In this document: positions 1-6,598 of the stretch, piece after piece
Position numbering within the stretch: position 1 is the first letter of the stretch
Layout of the letters: every line of letters begins with the position of its first letter
NCBI GenBank assembly: GCA_034430275.1
Contig: DAOUEW010000078.1
Location: 1-7,931, forward strand
DNA length: 7,931 nucleotides
Direction: 5' to 3'
DNA from: JAUVXJ01 sp034430275
Lineage (GTDB): Bacteria > Chloroflexota > Anaerolineae > UBA7937 > B3-Chlor
Made by a program: the position numbers and the translations under genes
The notes under the pieces: generated by a model
What the model was told of the DNA's origin: nothing
The model's database searches: none
Seen by the model: only the letters and a program-made list of their open reading frames with translations

Positions 1-560
1 CCAAGGCTATACGGTACTGCCAGGCACAAGATAGGTCACGACTGTGCCTGGCGGATGGAGCGTCGTTGCCCTTCGCCGACAGAAGCTTCGATGTGGTCAC
101 AGCTCTTGACCTGCTGGAGCATCTTCCGCAAGAGGCAAGAGGGCTGCAGGAGATGTGGAGGGTGCTGAAGACCGGTGGCCGGATGATCCTCTTCGTGCCG
201 GCCTTCATGTTTCTGTGGAGCGATTTCGACCGCTTCTCTGGCCATCACAGAAGGTACACGAGACGCGAGCTGAGACGGCGGGTCGAAGAGGCTGGCTTCG
301 ATGTAGTGAAGATCTCGTACTTCAACACGCTACTCTTTCCAGTCATCTGGGCAGTGCGTGCTGCCGAGAATATGGTGGGCGGATGGGGGCCGGTTCGCTC
401 CGATCTGGACCTACCCAGCGGTGTGTTCAACGGACTGCTGGCCAGGATCTTCTCTCTGGAGGCTTGCCTGATCGACAGGGGATCCATGCCCTTCGGCGTA
501 TCGCTGCTCTGTGTCGCTAGCAAGCAAGCTTCCGACCGGATACCCTATGAGCGACCATAG
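1..560 (+). CDS. Class I SAM-dependent methyltransferase, 5'-truncated by window edge
   Basis: This is the C-terminal 185 residues of a Methyltransf_11-type SAM-dependent methyltransferase. The reading frame is open from base 3 with no stop, so the start and the glycine-rich SAM-binding motif I lie upstream of the window; a TTG at 66 is internal, not the start. Visible family signatures are the LPFADRSFDVV segment (about fragment residues 22-32), the LDLLEHLP stretch (35-42) and VLKTGGRMIL (54-62). These are followed by GHHRRYT (80-86) and YFNTLLFP (106-113), typical of methyltransferases encoded beside polyprenyl-sugar glycosyltransferases. The final 14 bases overlap the next gene, which suggests translational coupling. 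The likely role is methylation of a sugar or lipid intermediate in envelope glycan synthesis; this is inferred from neighbours and the substrate is unknown. The family call is secure. Confidence 0.88.
   Translation, partial: KAIRYCQAQDRSRLCLADGASLPFADRSFDVVTALDLLEHLPQEARGLQEMWRVLKTGGRMILFVPAFMFLWSDFDRFSGHHRRYTRRELRRRVEEAGFDVVKISYFNTLLFPVIWAVRAAENMVGGWGPVRSDLDLPSGVFNGLLARIFSLEACLIDRGSMPFGVSLLCVASKQASDRIPYERP
17..54. repeat. 10-bp perfect inverted repeat inside the methyltransferase gene
   Basis: The arms GCCAGGCACA (19-28) and TGTGCCTGGC (43-52) are exact reverse complements with a 14-nt spacer. Outside them lie a T/G wobble (18/53) and a further C/G pair (17/54). The element is in coding sequence and spans the region encoding YCQAQDRSRLCLAD. 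It could fold in mRNA or be coincidental in GC-rich coding DNA. Confidence 0.6.
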
Positions 561-2682
561 ACGGTGGATGCGCTTGGAGCGAGAGCTGCCGGTCCCAGTG
601 GTACTGCTGCTGACGGTCTCCTGTCTCCTTCCGCTTGTCCTGCTTTTCAGCTTCTGGAATGCGTCATCCCCCTTGGCCTTTCCCCAATTCGTGATCGCTG
701 TCGTCACACTGATCTATCTGCCAGGCAAGCTGCTGCTGGACTCTGCGGGGTCTGACCTCGAACCCCTGGACGATCTTGCGCTCTCGCTCGTGCTGGGAAT
801 GACGGTGAGCAGCCTTGCCTATTGGATCACAGCTTTGGTCGGTCTCTCACATTTGTTCTTCCTTTGGCCGATCACGGCATTGGTCATCGCCGCATGTCGG
901 AGGCGGAATCGCTGGAAAGCAATCTGGCGATCCAGCGTCCGTCTCGACGCAACGCATATCCTGCTCTGCCTCGTGATCGCGGTGCAACTCGTCCCTCTGG
1001 CGGTGCTTCCCATGTACTACCAGAATGTCGCTCTATCGCCGCAGGGCGGCATGACTTTCTTGAACAGGCCCAAGGATACGATCTTCCACCTGTCCATAAC
1101 GTATGAGCTGACGCACTCCATTCCTCCGGAGGTGCCATATCTGGCTGGGCTACCCCTCGGCTATCACTACGGGATGGACCTTCTGAACGCGATGCTCAGC
1201 AACGTGGGACACCTCAGCGTTCTGGATTTGACCGTGAGATTCACACCCACGTTGCTGCTGGTGATGACAACGCTGGCAGTCTTCTGCTTCAGTCGATTGT
1301 GGCTTCGCTCGGGCTACGGAGCTGTGCTAAGTGCCTTTCTGGTCATCCTGGGAGAAGACCTGTCTTTCCTGCCCGGACTGCTGTCCGGCTCGAGTGAGGT
1401 GTGGTCGGTACAGTTCTTCAGTGCGCCAACCGTCTATTCCCTTTACTTCATGAACCCTATGCTGCCTGCATTGGGCATTCTGTTCAGCGGGCTGTTCTGC
1501 CTGGCGAAGTTCCTTCGTGAGCCAACCGGCCGGTGGCTGGTCCTCACCTGTTTCTTCTTCGCCGTGGCTATGGAATACAAGATCTTCGTCACCGCCCAAG
1601 TCTGCATCGTTCTGGCCATATCTGCGGCTGTCTACCTGCTCCTGTTTCGAGATAGAAGGCTGATCATGGTGGTGGCCGCGCTTGCGGTAGCACCATTTGC
1701 AGTTTATTCCTTTCTGGGCACGGAGGCTGGGTCACTGGTTTGGATGAGGTTTGCACCCTGGCCATACGTGCCGCAGGCGCTGGAGGAGCTTGGCCTGGAG
1801 AGCATGTGGCTGGCGCGGCAGGTGGACAGCCTCTACGGCGGTGGCCTCAGCCCGGCAGGCCTAGTCTCACTATGCGTGGTAGCTCTGCCCATCTACCTTG
1901 TAGGGAGTCTGGGTTTCCGAGTGCTGGCTCTTCCCAGCGTTCTGAGGGGGGTTCTTGCTCCCTCTCCCTCGACCATGGTCAGGTTCTGTCTAGGTCTGAT
2001 GGTCCTCGTCGGCCCGGCCATGGCCTTGACCTTGTCCATCACGCCTCTGGGCTATCCCGTCGAGCCTGAGTATAACCAGTCAGTCTGGTTCTACGTGCTC
2101 AGCAAGTACGTGGCCTCGGTCCTGGCTGTGGAGCTGGTTCTGCAACTCTGCCGGGGCCGACGCCTTCGCTGGCAGGCGCTACTGGTGTGCGCGGTGGTGG
2201 TCCTGAGCGTTCCTTCTGCGGCTCAGTTCTTCCATCGTCAGATGTCCGCGCGTCTCGGCGTGGTGACCGAGAGTGAGCTGGAGTTGACCGGTTTCCTGGA
2301 GCGGGCGTGCACGGACGGGCGGGTGGTGTTGTCCCGTCAGAGGGTGGGGGCGCTGGCAGCGGCGCTGACACGTTGTCGGGTGCCTGTGCTCAATATCGCC
2401 GACTACAGCCATTCCTTCGTGTCAATGTCAGGTCTGAACGAGCGGCTGGAGGATCGGGATCGTTTCTGGAGTGATTGGAACAGCGGCGAACTCCGGGGAG
2501 ACATTCTGGAGCGGTATCGCGTAGGCTATGTGGTGGTAGACCGTAGAACCGGAGACCTGGCCCCGCGCGAGGGGATCACTCTCGGCATGGGGTCAGCAGG
2601 GACTTCAGGGTCCACTACCCTGGAACGGGTGATGGACAACGCCGATTTCGCTGTCTACGAAGTACGATGGGATGACGAATAG
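547..2682 (+). CDS. Polytopic membrane protein, GT-C-like glycosyltransferase (family unassigned)
   Basis: This 711-residue protein has many hydrophobic segments (for example about 16-36, 45-60, 80-117, 137-155, 232-250, 258-275, 303-321, 329-366, 371-389, 437-457, 480-500, 515-535 and 544-560). A soluble C-terminal domain of about 150 residues ends in a segment with RYRVGYVVVDRR (656-667). Membrane helices, a polar first loop carrying a D177-T-I-F-H181 motif and G205-YHYG, and a C-terminal globular domain fit the GT-C fold of polyprenyl-phosphate-dependent glycosyltransferases. I cannot place it in a named family. ATG 547 was chosen because it overlaps the methyltransferase stop by 14 bases; GTG 511 and ATG 568 are in-frame alternatives and none has a good ribosome binding site, which fits coupled translation. 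The product probably acts at the outer membrane leaflet in glycan or glycolipid assembly. The gene overlaps the next one by 11 bases. Confidence 0.75.
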   Translation: MSDHRRWMRLERELPVPVVLLLTVSCLLPLVLLFSFWNASSPLAFPQFVIAVVTLIYLPGKLLLDSAGSDLEPLDDLALSLVLGMTVSSLAYWITALVGLSHLFFLWPITALVIAACRRRNRWKAIWRSSVRLDATHILLCLVIAVQLVPLAVLPMYYQNVALSPQGGMTFLNRPKDTIFHLSITYELTHSIPPEVPYLAGLPLGYHYGMDLLNAMLSNVGHLSVLDLTVRFTPTLLLVMTTLAVFCFSRLWLRSGYGAVLSAFLVILGEDLSFLPGLLSGSSEVWSVQFFSAPTVYSLYFMNPMLPALGILFSGLFCLAKFLREPTGRWLVLTCFFFAVAMEYKIFVTAQVCIVLAISAAVYLLLFRDRRLIMVVAALAVAPFAVYSFLGTEAGSLVWMRFAPWPYVPQALEELGLESMWLARQVDSLYGGGLSPAGLVSLCVVALPIYLVGSLGFRVLALPSVLRGVLAPSPSTMVRFCLGLMVLVGPAMALTLSITPLGYPVEPEYNQSVWFYVLSKYVASVLAVELVLQLCRGRRLRWQALLVCAVVVLSVPSAAQFFHRQMSARLGVVTESELELTGFLERACTDGRVVLSRQRVGALAAALTRCRVPVLNIADYSHSFVSMSGLNERLEDRDRFWSDWNSGELRGDILERYRVGYVVVDRRTGDLAPREGITLGMGSAGTSGSTTLERVMDNADFAVYEVRWDDE

Positions 2683-5086
2683 ACTACGTAGACTCACGGG
2701 TACGCAGAAGGACCTGCTCGCGATCCTGGCCCTGTTCGTGCTGTCCGCGGCCTTCTTCGCCAGGGTCTTGTTCACCAGCGAGGTTTTCGTCGGTGACACC
2801 CTGGCCCGCAACGCACCGTGGAACTACTATCTCGAGCCAGAGGGCCAGTCGCCCATCAACTACGAGTTTGACACTCTACTGGCCTACTACCCACAAATCC
2901 TCGTGGCGAAGCAGAGCTTAGAGAGTGGTGTGCTTCCTCTGTGGAATCCGTATTACCTGAGCGGCCTCCCCCTCATGGCCGCAGCGCCCTGGCTCGGGTT
3001 GTTCTATGCCCCTTACTTCCTCTTCTACCTAGTGGATCCGCTAAAGGCCTTCGGCTACGTGTCCTTCCTCCAGGTGGGCCTGGCCGAAACCTTCACGTAC
3101 CTCTATCTCAGGAACATCCAATGTCGCAGGGCGGCAGCGCTGGCAGGAGCGGCGAGTTTCGGCCTGGGGGGCTTCCTGCTCAGCAATCTCACCTGGTTGC
3201 CGAGGGTGAGCGCGGCGATGTGGATGCCCTTGATCTTGCTGGCCCTGGACAAGGTGATGAGGAAGAAGTGGGGCTACTCTCTCTTGCTGGCCTGTGCGGT
3301 GGCGATGTGCGTCCTGGCTGGGAACCTGGCAGCGGTGATCTACGTCCTGCTGGCTGCGGGCTTGTATGGAGCTTTCAGGGTCCTCCTGGCCTGGCGGCGG
3401 CAGGGGCCCAGGTTCGCTGCCTGGTGCGGTTTGGTCGCCCTGGCGGCACTTTGTCTGGGCCTGCTCCTGTCGGCGGTCCAACTGGCGCCCACGCTCGAAG
3501 TGTCTGCCTACGCCGGTCGCGTACAGGCCTCCTACGAGGAGCGCATCGAAGGCGGCCGGTCGGCGCTGGCCTTGGCTACGGTCCTGGTGCCTGACGCGTA
3601 CGGGAACCCCGTGGACCGCCCGTGGGGCCGCAACGTGTTCGCAAAGAACATCCCTGGTACCTATGGGGAGACCAGCCTGTACGTGGGCATTGTTCCTCTT
3701 CTTCTGGCTCTCTGGGCTGTGTGGCGCCGACGTGATGGGCTGACTGCTTTCTTTGCGTGTCTGGCGCTGCTCGGCCTCCTGATCTTCCTGGACACCCCGC
3801 TGTTCAGGGCGTTGTACGGATTGCCGCCTTTTCGCATCGGCAGGCAACTGGAGGCCAAGGTCCTGTGGGCCATGTCGATCTCTGTACTGATGGCCATGGG
3901 CTTGGACCTGCTCTTGGGGGGTCTCTCGACAAGGGACGCCAAGGTGCTGCATCGCGCCGGCGTGGGGATGCTGGCCACGGCACTGGCAGTGGGGCTAGGT
4001 GTTGTCCTGGGGCACGTCCTGTTACAGGCTGGAGAGTGGCCTCTCACAAGTGACCTCGCCGTCCAGTGGTACGGCTACAATGTCAACAACTTCCTGCGCC
4101 TGAGCGTGCTGCTTCTCGTCTGCGGGATTGTGGCCGTGTTGTGGTCTCGGGGTTTGGCCAGGGCGAGTCTACTGGTATTCGTGGTGGTGGGCACGATGCT
4201 CGTAGATCTGGCCTACTTCGGCTGGAAGTTGAACCCGTCGCGGCCGTCTGAAGGTCTCTATCCGCAGATGGAGAGCGTGCAGTTCTTGCAGAAGGACAGC
4301 AGCCTCTACAGGGTCATCAGGGGTCCCCTCTCCAGGAAGGTGTTTCCTCCCAACAGCCTGACAGTCTATGGTATCTCCGACGTACAGGGCTACTCTCCGG
4401 TTCTTATCGACTACTACGTGGAGTTCCTGCAACTGATCGAGGAGGACGTGACGAGTGCTCGGATGGTCTACTCACTCCAACACGCAGCGTCCACCACTTC
4501 TTCGCTGCTGGACTTGCTCAACGTCAAGTACATCGTGACCTTGGCCGAGCCTGGAGAGGAGATGGTAGAGCTGGAGGAGAGCGAGCCAAGCCTGGAACTG
4601 GTCTTTGACGGCGAGGTCAAGATCTACGAAAACAACGATGTGCTTCCCAGAGCCTTCTTCGTGTCCGACCACATGATCGCAGAGGACGGAGACGAAGCAT
4701 TGGCTCTATTGGGTGCGGAAGGGTTCGATCCCACCTCCGTGGTGATCCTGGAGAAGGCACCTGCATCTCTGGCTGGTACCACGGAAGCGAGCGCCCACGA
4801 GCCGCGAGTCGAAGTGGTCGAGTACACACCTAACCGAGTGGTCATCGACTCCTTCACGCCGGGTGACGGCTTTCTGGTGCTGAGCGATCTGTACTACGTT
4901 GGATGGAAGGCGGTGGTGGACGGCGTGGAGACCGAGGTCTACAAGGCCGACTATGCGTTCAGGGCGGTGCAACTGGAGGCCGGCGAACATCGCGTGGAGT
5001 TCCTGTTCGATCCGCCTTCTTTCAAGATCGGGCTCGCTGTGAGCCTCGTCGCCCTGTTGGCGTTGCCAGCGCTGGCAGGCTTGTGA
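2672..5086 (+). CDS. YfhO-family membrane protein (GT-C glycosyltransferase)
   Basis: This 804-residue protein has a YfhO-like layout. An N-terminal helix (about 15-34) leads into an extracytoplasmic loop with FVGDTLARNAPW (39-50) and YEFDTLLAYYPQ (64-75), then the family signature PLWNPYYLSGLP (89-100). About a dozen more helices follow, then a soluble region with LLNVKYIVT (615-623). The typical C-terminal module is GDGFLVLSDLYYVGWKAVVDG (731-751), AFRAVQLEAGEHRVEF (762-777) and PPSFKIG before a last helix. D42 and D67 are plausible catalytic or metal-binding acids. In Firmicutes YfhO works with a polyprenyl-phosphate glycosyltransferase and a flippase to glycosylate teichoic acids; a comparable transfer to another surface polymer is inferred here. 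ATG 2672 overlaps the preceding gene by 11 bases and has no clear Shine-Dalgarno site. The protein stops right after its last helix with no basic tail. Confidence 0.87.
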   Translation: MTNRLRRLTGTQKDLLAILALFVLSAAFFARVLFTSEVFVGDTLARNAPWNYYLEPEGQSPINYEFDTLLAYYPQILVAKQSLESGVLPLWNPYYLSGLPLMAAAPWLGLFYAPYFLFYLVDPLKAFGYVSFLQVGLAETFTYLYLRNIQCRRAAALAGAASFGLGGFLLSNLTWLPRVSAAMWMPLILLALDKVMRKKWGYSLLLACAVAMCVLAGNLAAVIYVLLAAGLYGAFRVLLAWRRQGPRFAAWCGLVALAALCLGLLLSAVQLAPTLEVSAYAGRVQASYEERIEGGRSALALATVLVPDAYGNPVDRPWGRNVFAKNIPGTYGETSLYVGIVPLLLALWAVWRRRDGLTAFFACLALLGLLIFLDTPLFRALYGLPPFRIGRQLEAKVLWAMSISVLMAMGLDLLLGGLSTRDAKVLHRAGVGMLATALAVGLGVVLGHVLLQAGEWPLTSDLAVQWYGYNVNNFLRLSVLLLVCGIVAVLWSRGLARASLLVFVVVGTMLVDLAYFGWKLNPSRPSEGLYPQMESVQFLQKDSSLYRVIRGPLSRKVFPPNSLTVYGISDVQGYSPVLIDYYVEFLQLIEEDVTSARMVYSLQHAASTTSSLLDLLNVKYIVTLAEPGEEMVELEESEPSLELVFDGEVKIYENNDVLPRAFFVSDHMIAEDGDEALALLGAEGFDPTSVVILEKAPASLAGTTEASAHEPRVEVVEYTPNRVVIDSFTPGDGFLVLSDLYYVGWKAVVDGVETEVYKADYAFRAVQLEAGEHRVEFLFDPPSFKIGLAVSLVALLALPALAGL
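5064..5077. repeat. 14-bp perfect palindrome just before the YfhO stop
   Basis: TGCCAGCGCTGGCA is a perfect palindrome ending six bases before the TGA at 5084. It encodes part of LPALAG. No T-run follows, so it is not a canonical terminator. It could form a short mRNA hairpin, or simply reflect alanine/leucine codons. Confidence 0.55.
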
Positions 5087-5148
5087 ATGGTTCGGGGGAC
5101 TAGGGTGTGAGTCACTGGGTGCTCTGGACTTCGTACAGGGGCTTCCAT

Positions 5149-5158
5149 CTCACGTGAG
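5149..5158. repeat. 10-bp palindrome with adjacent repeated GTGAGTC
   Basis: CTCACGTGAG is a perfect palindrome containing the E-box-like core CACGTG. Its right half belongs to a GTGAGTC word that also occurs at 5107-5113, 47 bases upstream, inside the smaller palindrome GTGAGTCAC (5107-5115). Each copy is followed by a TGGG run. A protein-binding site is possible but not shown. Confidence 0.35.
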
Positions 5159-5184
5159 TCTGGGGTGAGCAGGATGGTGTATGG

Positions 5185-5280
5185 ATGTGTTCCCGTCTCC
5201 TCAAGGCCTTCCTGCTTCCTGGGATCGGCCTCCTGGCGTGCTCACCAGCGCCCACAAAGTGGAGGCGGGGTTGTGGATGA
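5185..5280 (+). pseudogene. Possible relic or tiny lipoprotein (signal peptide with lipobox)
   Basis: This 31-codon frame from ATG 5185 to TGA 5278-5280 encodes an N-terminus that looks like a lipoprotein signal. It has a short basic n-region with R4 and K7, a hydrophobic core within LLKAFLLPGIGLLAC (residues 5-19) and a usable lipobox LLAC with Cys19. SPAPT follows, then a basic tail KWRRGCG and a stop. An AGG at 5171-5173 is a weak ribosome-binding candidate, 11 bases upstream. No body domain follows, so it may be the 5' stump of a decayed lipoprotein gene, a very small lipoprotein, or chance. It lies upstream of the promoter at 5327-5354 and no promoter of its own is evident. Confidence 0.2.
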
Positions 5281-5326
5281 GGGTCAGATTCTCCCGATAC
5301 GCCTACACGGGGTACGGTTGCGACTC

Positions 5327-5354
5327 TTGTTTTGCGCCTCAAATGTGGTATAAT
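5327..5354 (+). promoter_or_regulatory. Sigma70-type extended -10 promoter for the TolB-like gene
   Basis: TTGTTT (5327-5332) and TATAAT (5349-5354) are separated by 16 bases, and TG at 5346-5347 gives an extended -10 (TGGTATAAT). The -10 matches consensus exactly. Transcription would begin near 5361 and leave a leader of about 165 nt before the ATG at 5526. Confidence 0.7.
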
Positions 5355-5372
5355 AGGCTTGGACGACAGCGG

Positions 5373-5390
5373 CTGGTAGCACGTCACCAG
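5373..5390 (+). repeat. Small inverted repeat at the start of the leader
   Basis: CTGGT (5373-5377) and ACCAG (5386-5390) can pair across an 8-nt loop. The hairpin would sit about 12 nt after the predicted transcription start. It is short and could be chance. Confidence 0.3.
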
Positions 5391-5461
5391 GTGGGCAACA
5401 AGGGCGGAGTGTCAGGGTTGTTCCGCACGCAGCGCGCAACGAATCACGCTGGGGCGGCTCA

Positions 5462-5484
5462 GACTGTGGCTTGAGTCCACAGTC
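5462..5484 (+). promoter_or_regulatory. Perfect 8-bp hairpin in the leader of the TolB-like gene
   Basis: GACTGTGG (5462-5469) and CCACAGTC (5477-5484) are exact reverse complements around a 7-nt loop. The element lies inside the predicted leader, about 30 nt upstream of the ribosome binding site. A weaker pairing follows, CGGA (5495-5498) with TCCG (5504-5507). No known riboswitch class is recognised. It may be an mRNA stabiliser, an attenuator element or a protein-binding palindrome. Confidence 0.5.
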
Positions 5485-5515
5485 ACTATGATAGCGGAGT
5501 CTTTCCGTCTGGTGT

Positions 5516-5520
5516 GAGGG
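5516..5520 (+). promoter_or_regulatory. Ribosome binding site deciding the TolB-like start
   Basis: GAGGG lies five bases before ATG 5526. The alternative GTG at 5514 has no such site, and the in-frame ATG 5568 has a poor upstream context, so 5526 is preferred. Confidence 0.6.
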
Positions 5521-5525
5521 TGATC

Positions 5526-6563
5526 ATGGAGGATCGTGATCGTCTAGCGGCTGGTTCCTGCTGGCCGATGAGGCTCGTTGTGCTGGCCGGCTTCTTGTGG
5601 TTCGGCGCGATTCTTGCCCTAGCGCAGGGCCCAACGAGCACAGGCGCAGCGGTAGCGACCGGCACCCCCTTCTACGAGCCCCTGGTCATGGTTTGGGTGC
5701 CCACCCCGACGCCCACGCCGAACCCTGAGCCAGGGCGCATCGTCTACGAGTCGAAGCAGTTGGATAACTGGGATATCTGGGTGATGAACGCCGATGGGAC
5801 CGGCAAGACTCGAGTGACCAAACACCGGGAGCGCGACTCTGACGCCACTTGGTCGCCGGACTACTCCCAGATCGTGTATGCGTCGGAGCGTACCGGCGAC
5901 GATCCTCCAAATCGCGAGATTTTCGTGATGAACACCGAGACCGGCGACTCGGGCCCGCTGACGCGACTGACTTTCCAGGCGGGAAAGGACTACGACCCAT
6001 CGTGGTCGCCCAATGGCAAGCGAATCGCCTTCCTCTCCAAGCGCGACGGGGATTGGGAAATCTATCTGGTGAACCCCGATGGGACCAATCTGGTGAACCT
6101 GACCAACAACAAATACACCGACACAGATCCTTCTTGGTCACCCGATGGCAGTCGCATCGCCTTCGCATCGGATCGTAACGATCCGGGCAGCGACGCAGAG
6201 ATCTATACCATGAAGGCCAATGGCACCGACGTGAAGAAGCTCACGGACAACGCATATGCAGACGGGGACCCGTCGTGGTCGGCGGACGGCACGCGCATCG
6301 CTTTCGAGTGCTGGCGAGATCACAATTTCGAGATCTGCACCATCAACGCCAATGGCACGAATGGGAAGAGACTCACGCACAATGAAGTGGCTGACTCCGA
6401 CCCCTCGTGGCAGCGATGGGGAGAGCAGATCGTGTTCGGCTCATACCGCACGGGCAACGGCGACGTGTATGTGATGAATTCCAGCGGCGGGGCGGTGACC
6501 CGACTGACCATGAGTGCTGACTATATCGACGGTGATCCCTGTGCGCGGCCCAGTGGGCCGTGA
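5526..6563 (+). CDS. Secreted TolB-like six-bladed beta-propeller (PD40 repeat) protein
   Basis: This 345-residue protein starts with an N-terminal hydrophobic signal (about 15-33), with likely cleavage at ALA-QG after residue 33. A short spacer with a PTPTPTPNPEPG linker (about 59-70) follows, then six PD40/WD40-like repeats. Blade starts are RIVYES (71), QIVYAS (115), RIAFLS (166), RIAFAS (210), RIAFEC (257) and QIVFGS (301). Between blades the DPSWSPDG-type motif recurs. The last 11 residues, DGDPCARPSGP, give a degenerate copy that probably closes the ring. This matches the propeller of TolB, but the N-terminal TolB domain is absent, so it is not a Tol-Pal component. It is probably an extracellular binding or scaffold protein with unknown ligand. 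ATG 5568 would give a shorter signal peptide. The gene has its own promoter and seems monocistronic. Confidence 0.85.
   Translation: MEDRDRLAAGSCWPMRLVVLAGFLWFGAILALAQGPTSTGAAVATGTPFYEPLVMVWVPTPTPTPNPEPGRIVYESKQLDNWDIWVMNADGTGKTRVTKHRERDSDATWSPDYSQIVYASERTGDDPPNREIFVMNTETGDSGPLTRLTFQAGKDYDPSWSPNGKRIAFLSKRDGDWEIYLVNPDGTNLVNLTNNKYTDTDPSWSPDGSRIAFASDRNDPGSDAEIYTMKANGTDVKKLTDNAYADGDPSWSADGTRIAFECWRDHNFEICTINANGTNGKRLTHNEVADSDPSWQRWGEQIVFGSYRTGNGDVYVMNSSGGAVTRLTMSADYIDGDPCARPSGP
6546..6560. repeat. GC hairpin ending at the stop codon of the TolB-like gene
   Basis: CGGCCC (6546-6551) and GGGCCG (6555-6560) pair perfectly around AGT, directly before the TGA at 6561. It encodes ARPSGP. No U-tract follows, so it is not a standard terminator by itself. 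Confidence 0.45.
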
Positions 6564-6578
6564 GCCAGCTACTGCTTC

Positions 6579-6598
6579 TCTCCTCCCCAGTGAGGAGA
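6579..6598 (+). terminator. Weak candidate terminator hairpin after the TolB-like gene
   Basis: TCTCCTC (6579-6585) and GAGGAGA (6592-6598) form a 7-bp stem with a 6-nt loop, 15 bases after the stop. The following bases are not a T-run, so intrinsic termination would be inefficient. It may work with the hairpin at 6546-6560 as a 3'-end stabiliser. Confidence 0.3.

Larger units (their letters stand above)
5087..5525 (+). other. Intergenic region between the glycan operon and the TolB-like gene
   Basis: About 440 bases lie here without a convincing gene. From left to right they hold a repeated GTGAGTC word (5107-5113 and 5154-5160), a 10-bp palindrome CTCACGTGAG (5149-5158), a possible 31-codon lipoprotein-signal relic (5185-5280), an extended -10 promoter (5327-5354) and a leader of about 165 nt with hairpins. 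No U-rich intrinsic terminator for the upstream operon is visible. Open frames on either strand are rich in Arg, Pro, Ser and His and look like shadows. Confidence 0.7.

Noticed and set aside
2941..3594. A 217-codon overlapping plus-strand frame inside the YfhO gene
   Set aside because: It is an out-of-frame shadow with Gly/Arg/Pro-rich composition, whereas the YfhO frame carries clear family motifs.
3041..3952. A 303-codon minus-strand frame opposite the YfhO gene
   Set aside because: It is the antisense shadow of a well-supported coding region. Its product is dominated by Gln, Arg, His and Pro with no domain, as expected from reversed hydrophobic codons.
5181..5474. A 97-codon plus-strand frame in the first intergenic region
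   Set aside because: It spans the promoter at 5327-5354 and the leader hairpin, has no motif, and has no good ribosome binding site.
5487..5492. A second -10-like TATGAT closer to the TolB-like start
   Set aside because: It has no acceptable -35 at 16-18 bases and no TG extension; the upstream promoter at 5327-5354 is much stronger.
5361..5525. Possible T-box, cobalamin riboswitch, SRP RNA or tRNA in the leader
   Set aside because: None of the conserved sequence blocks of these classes is present.
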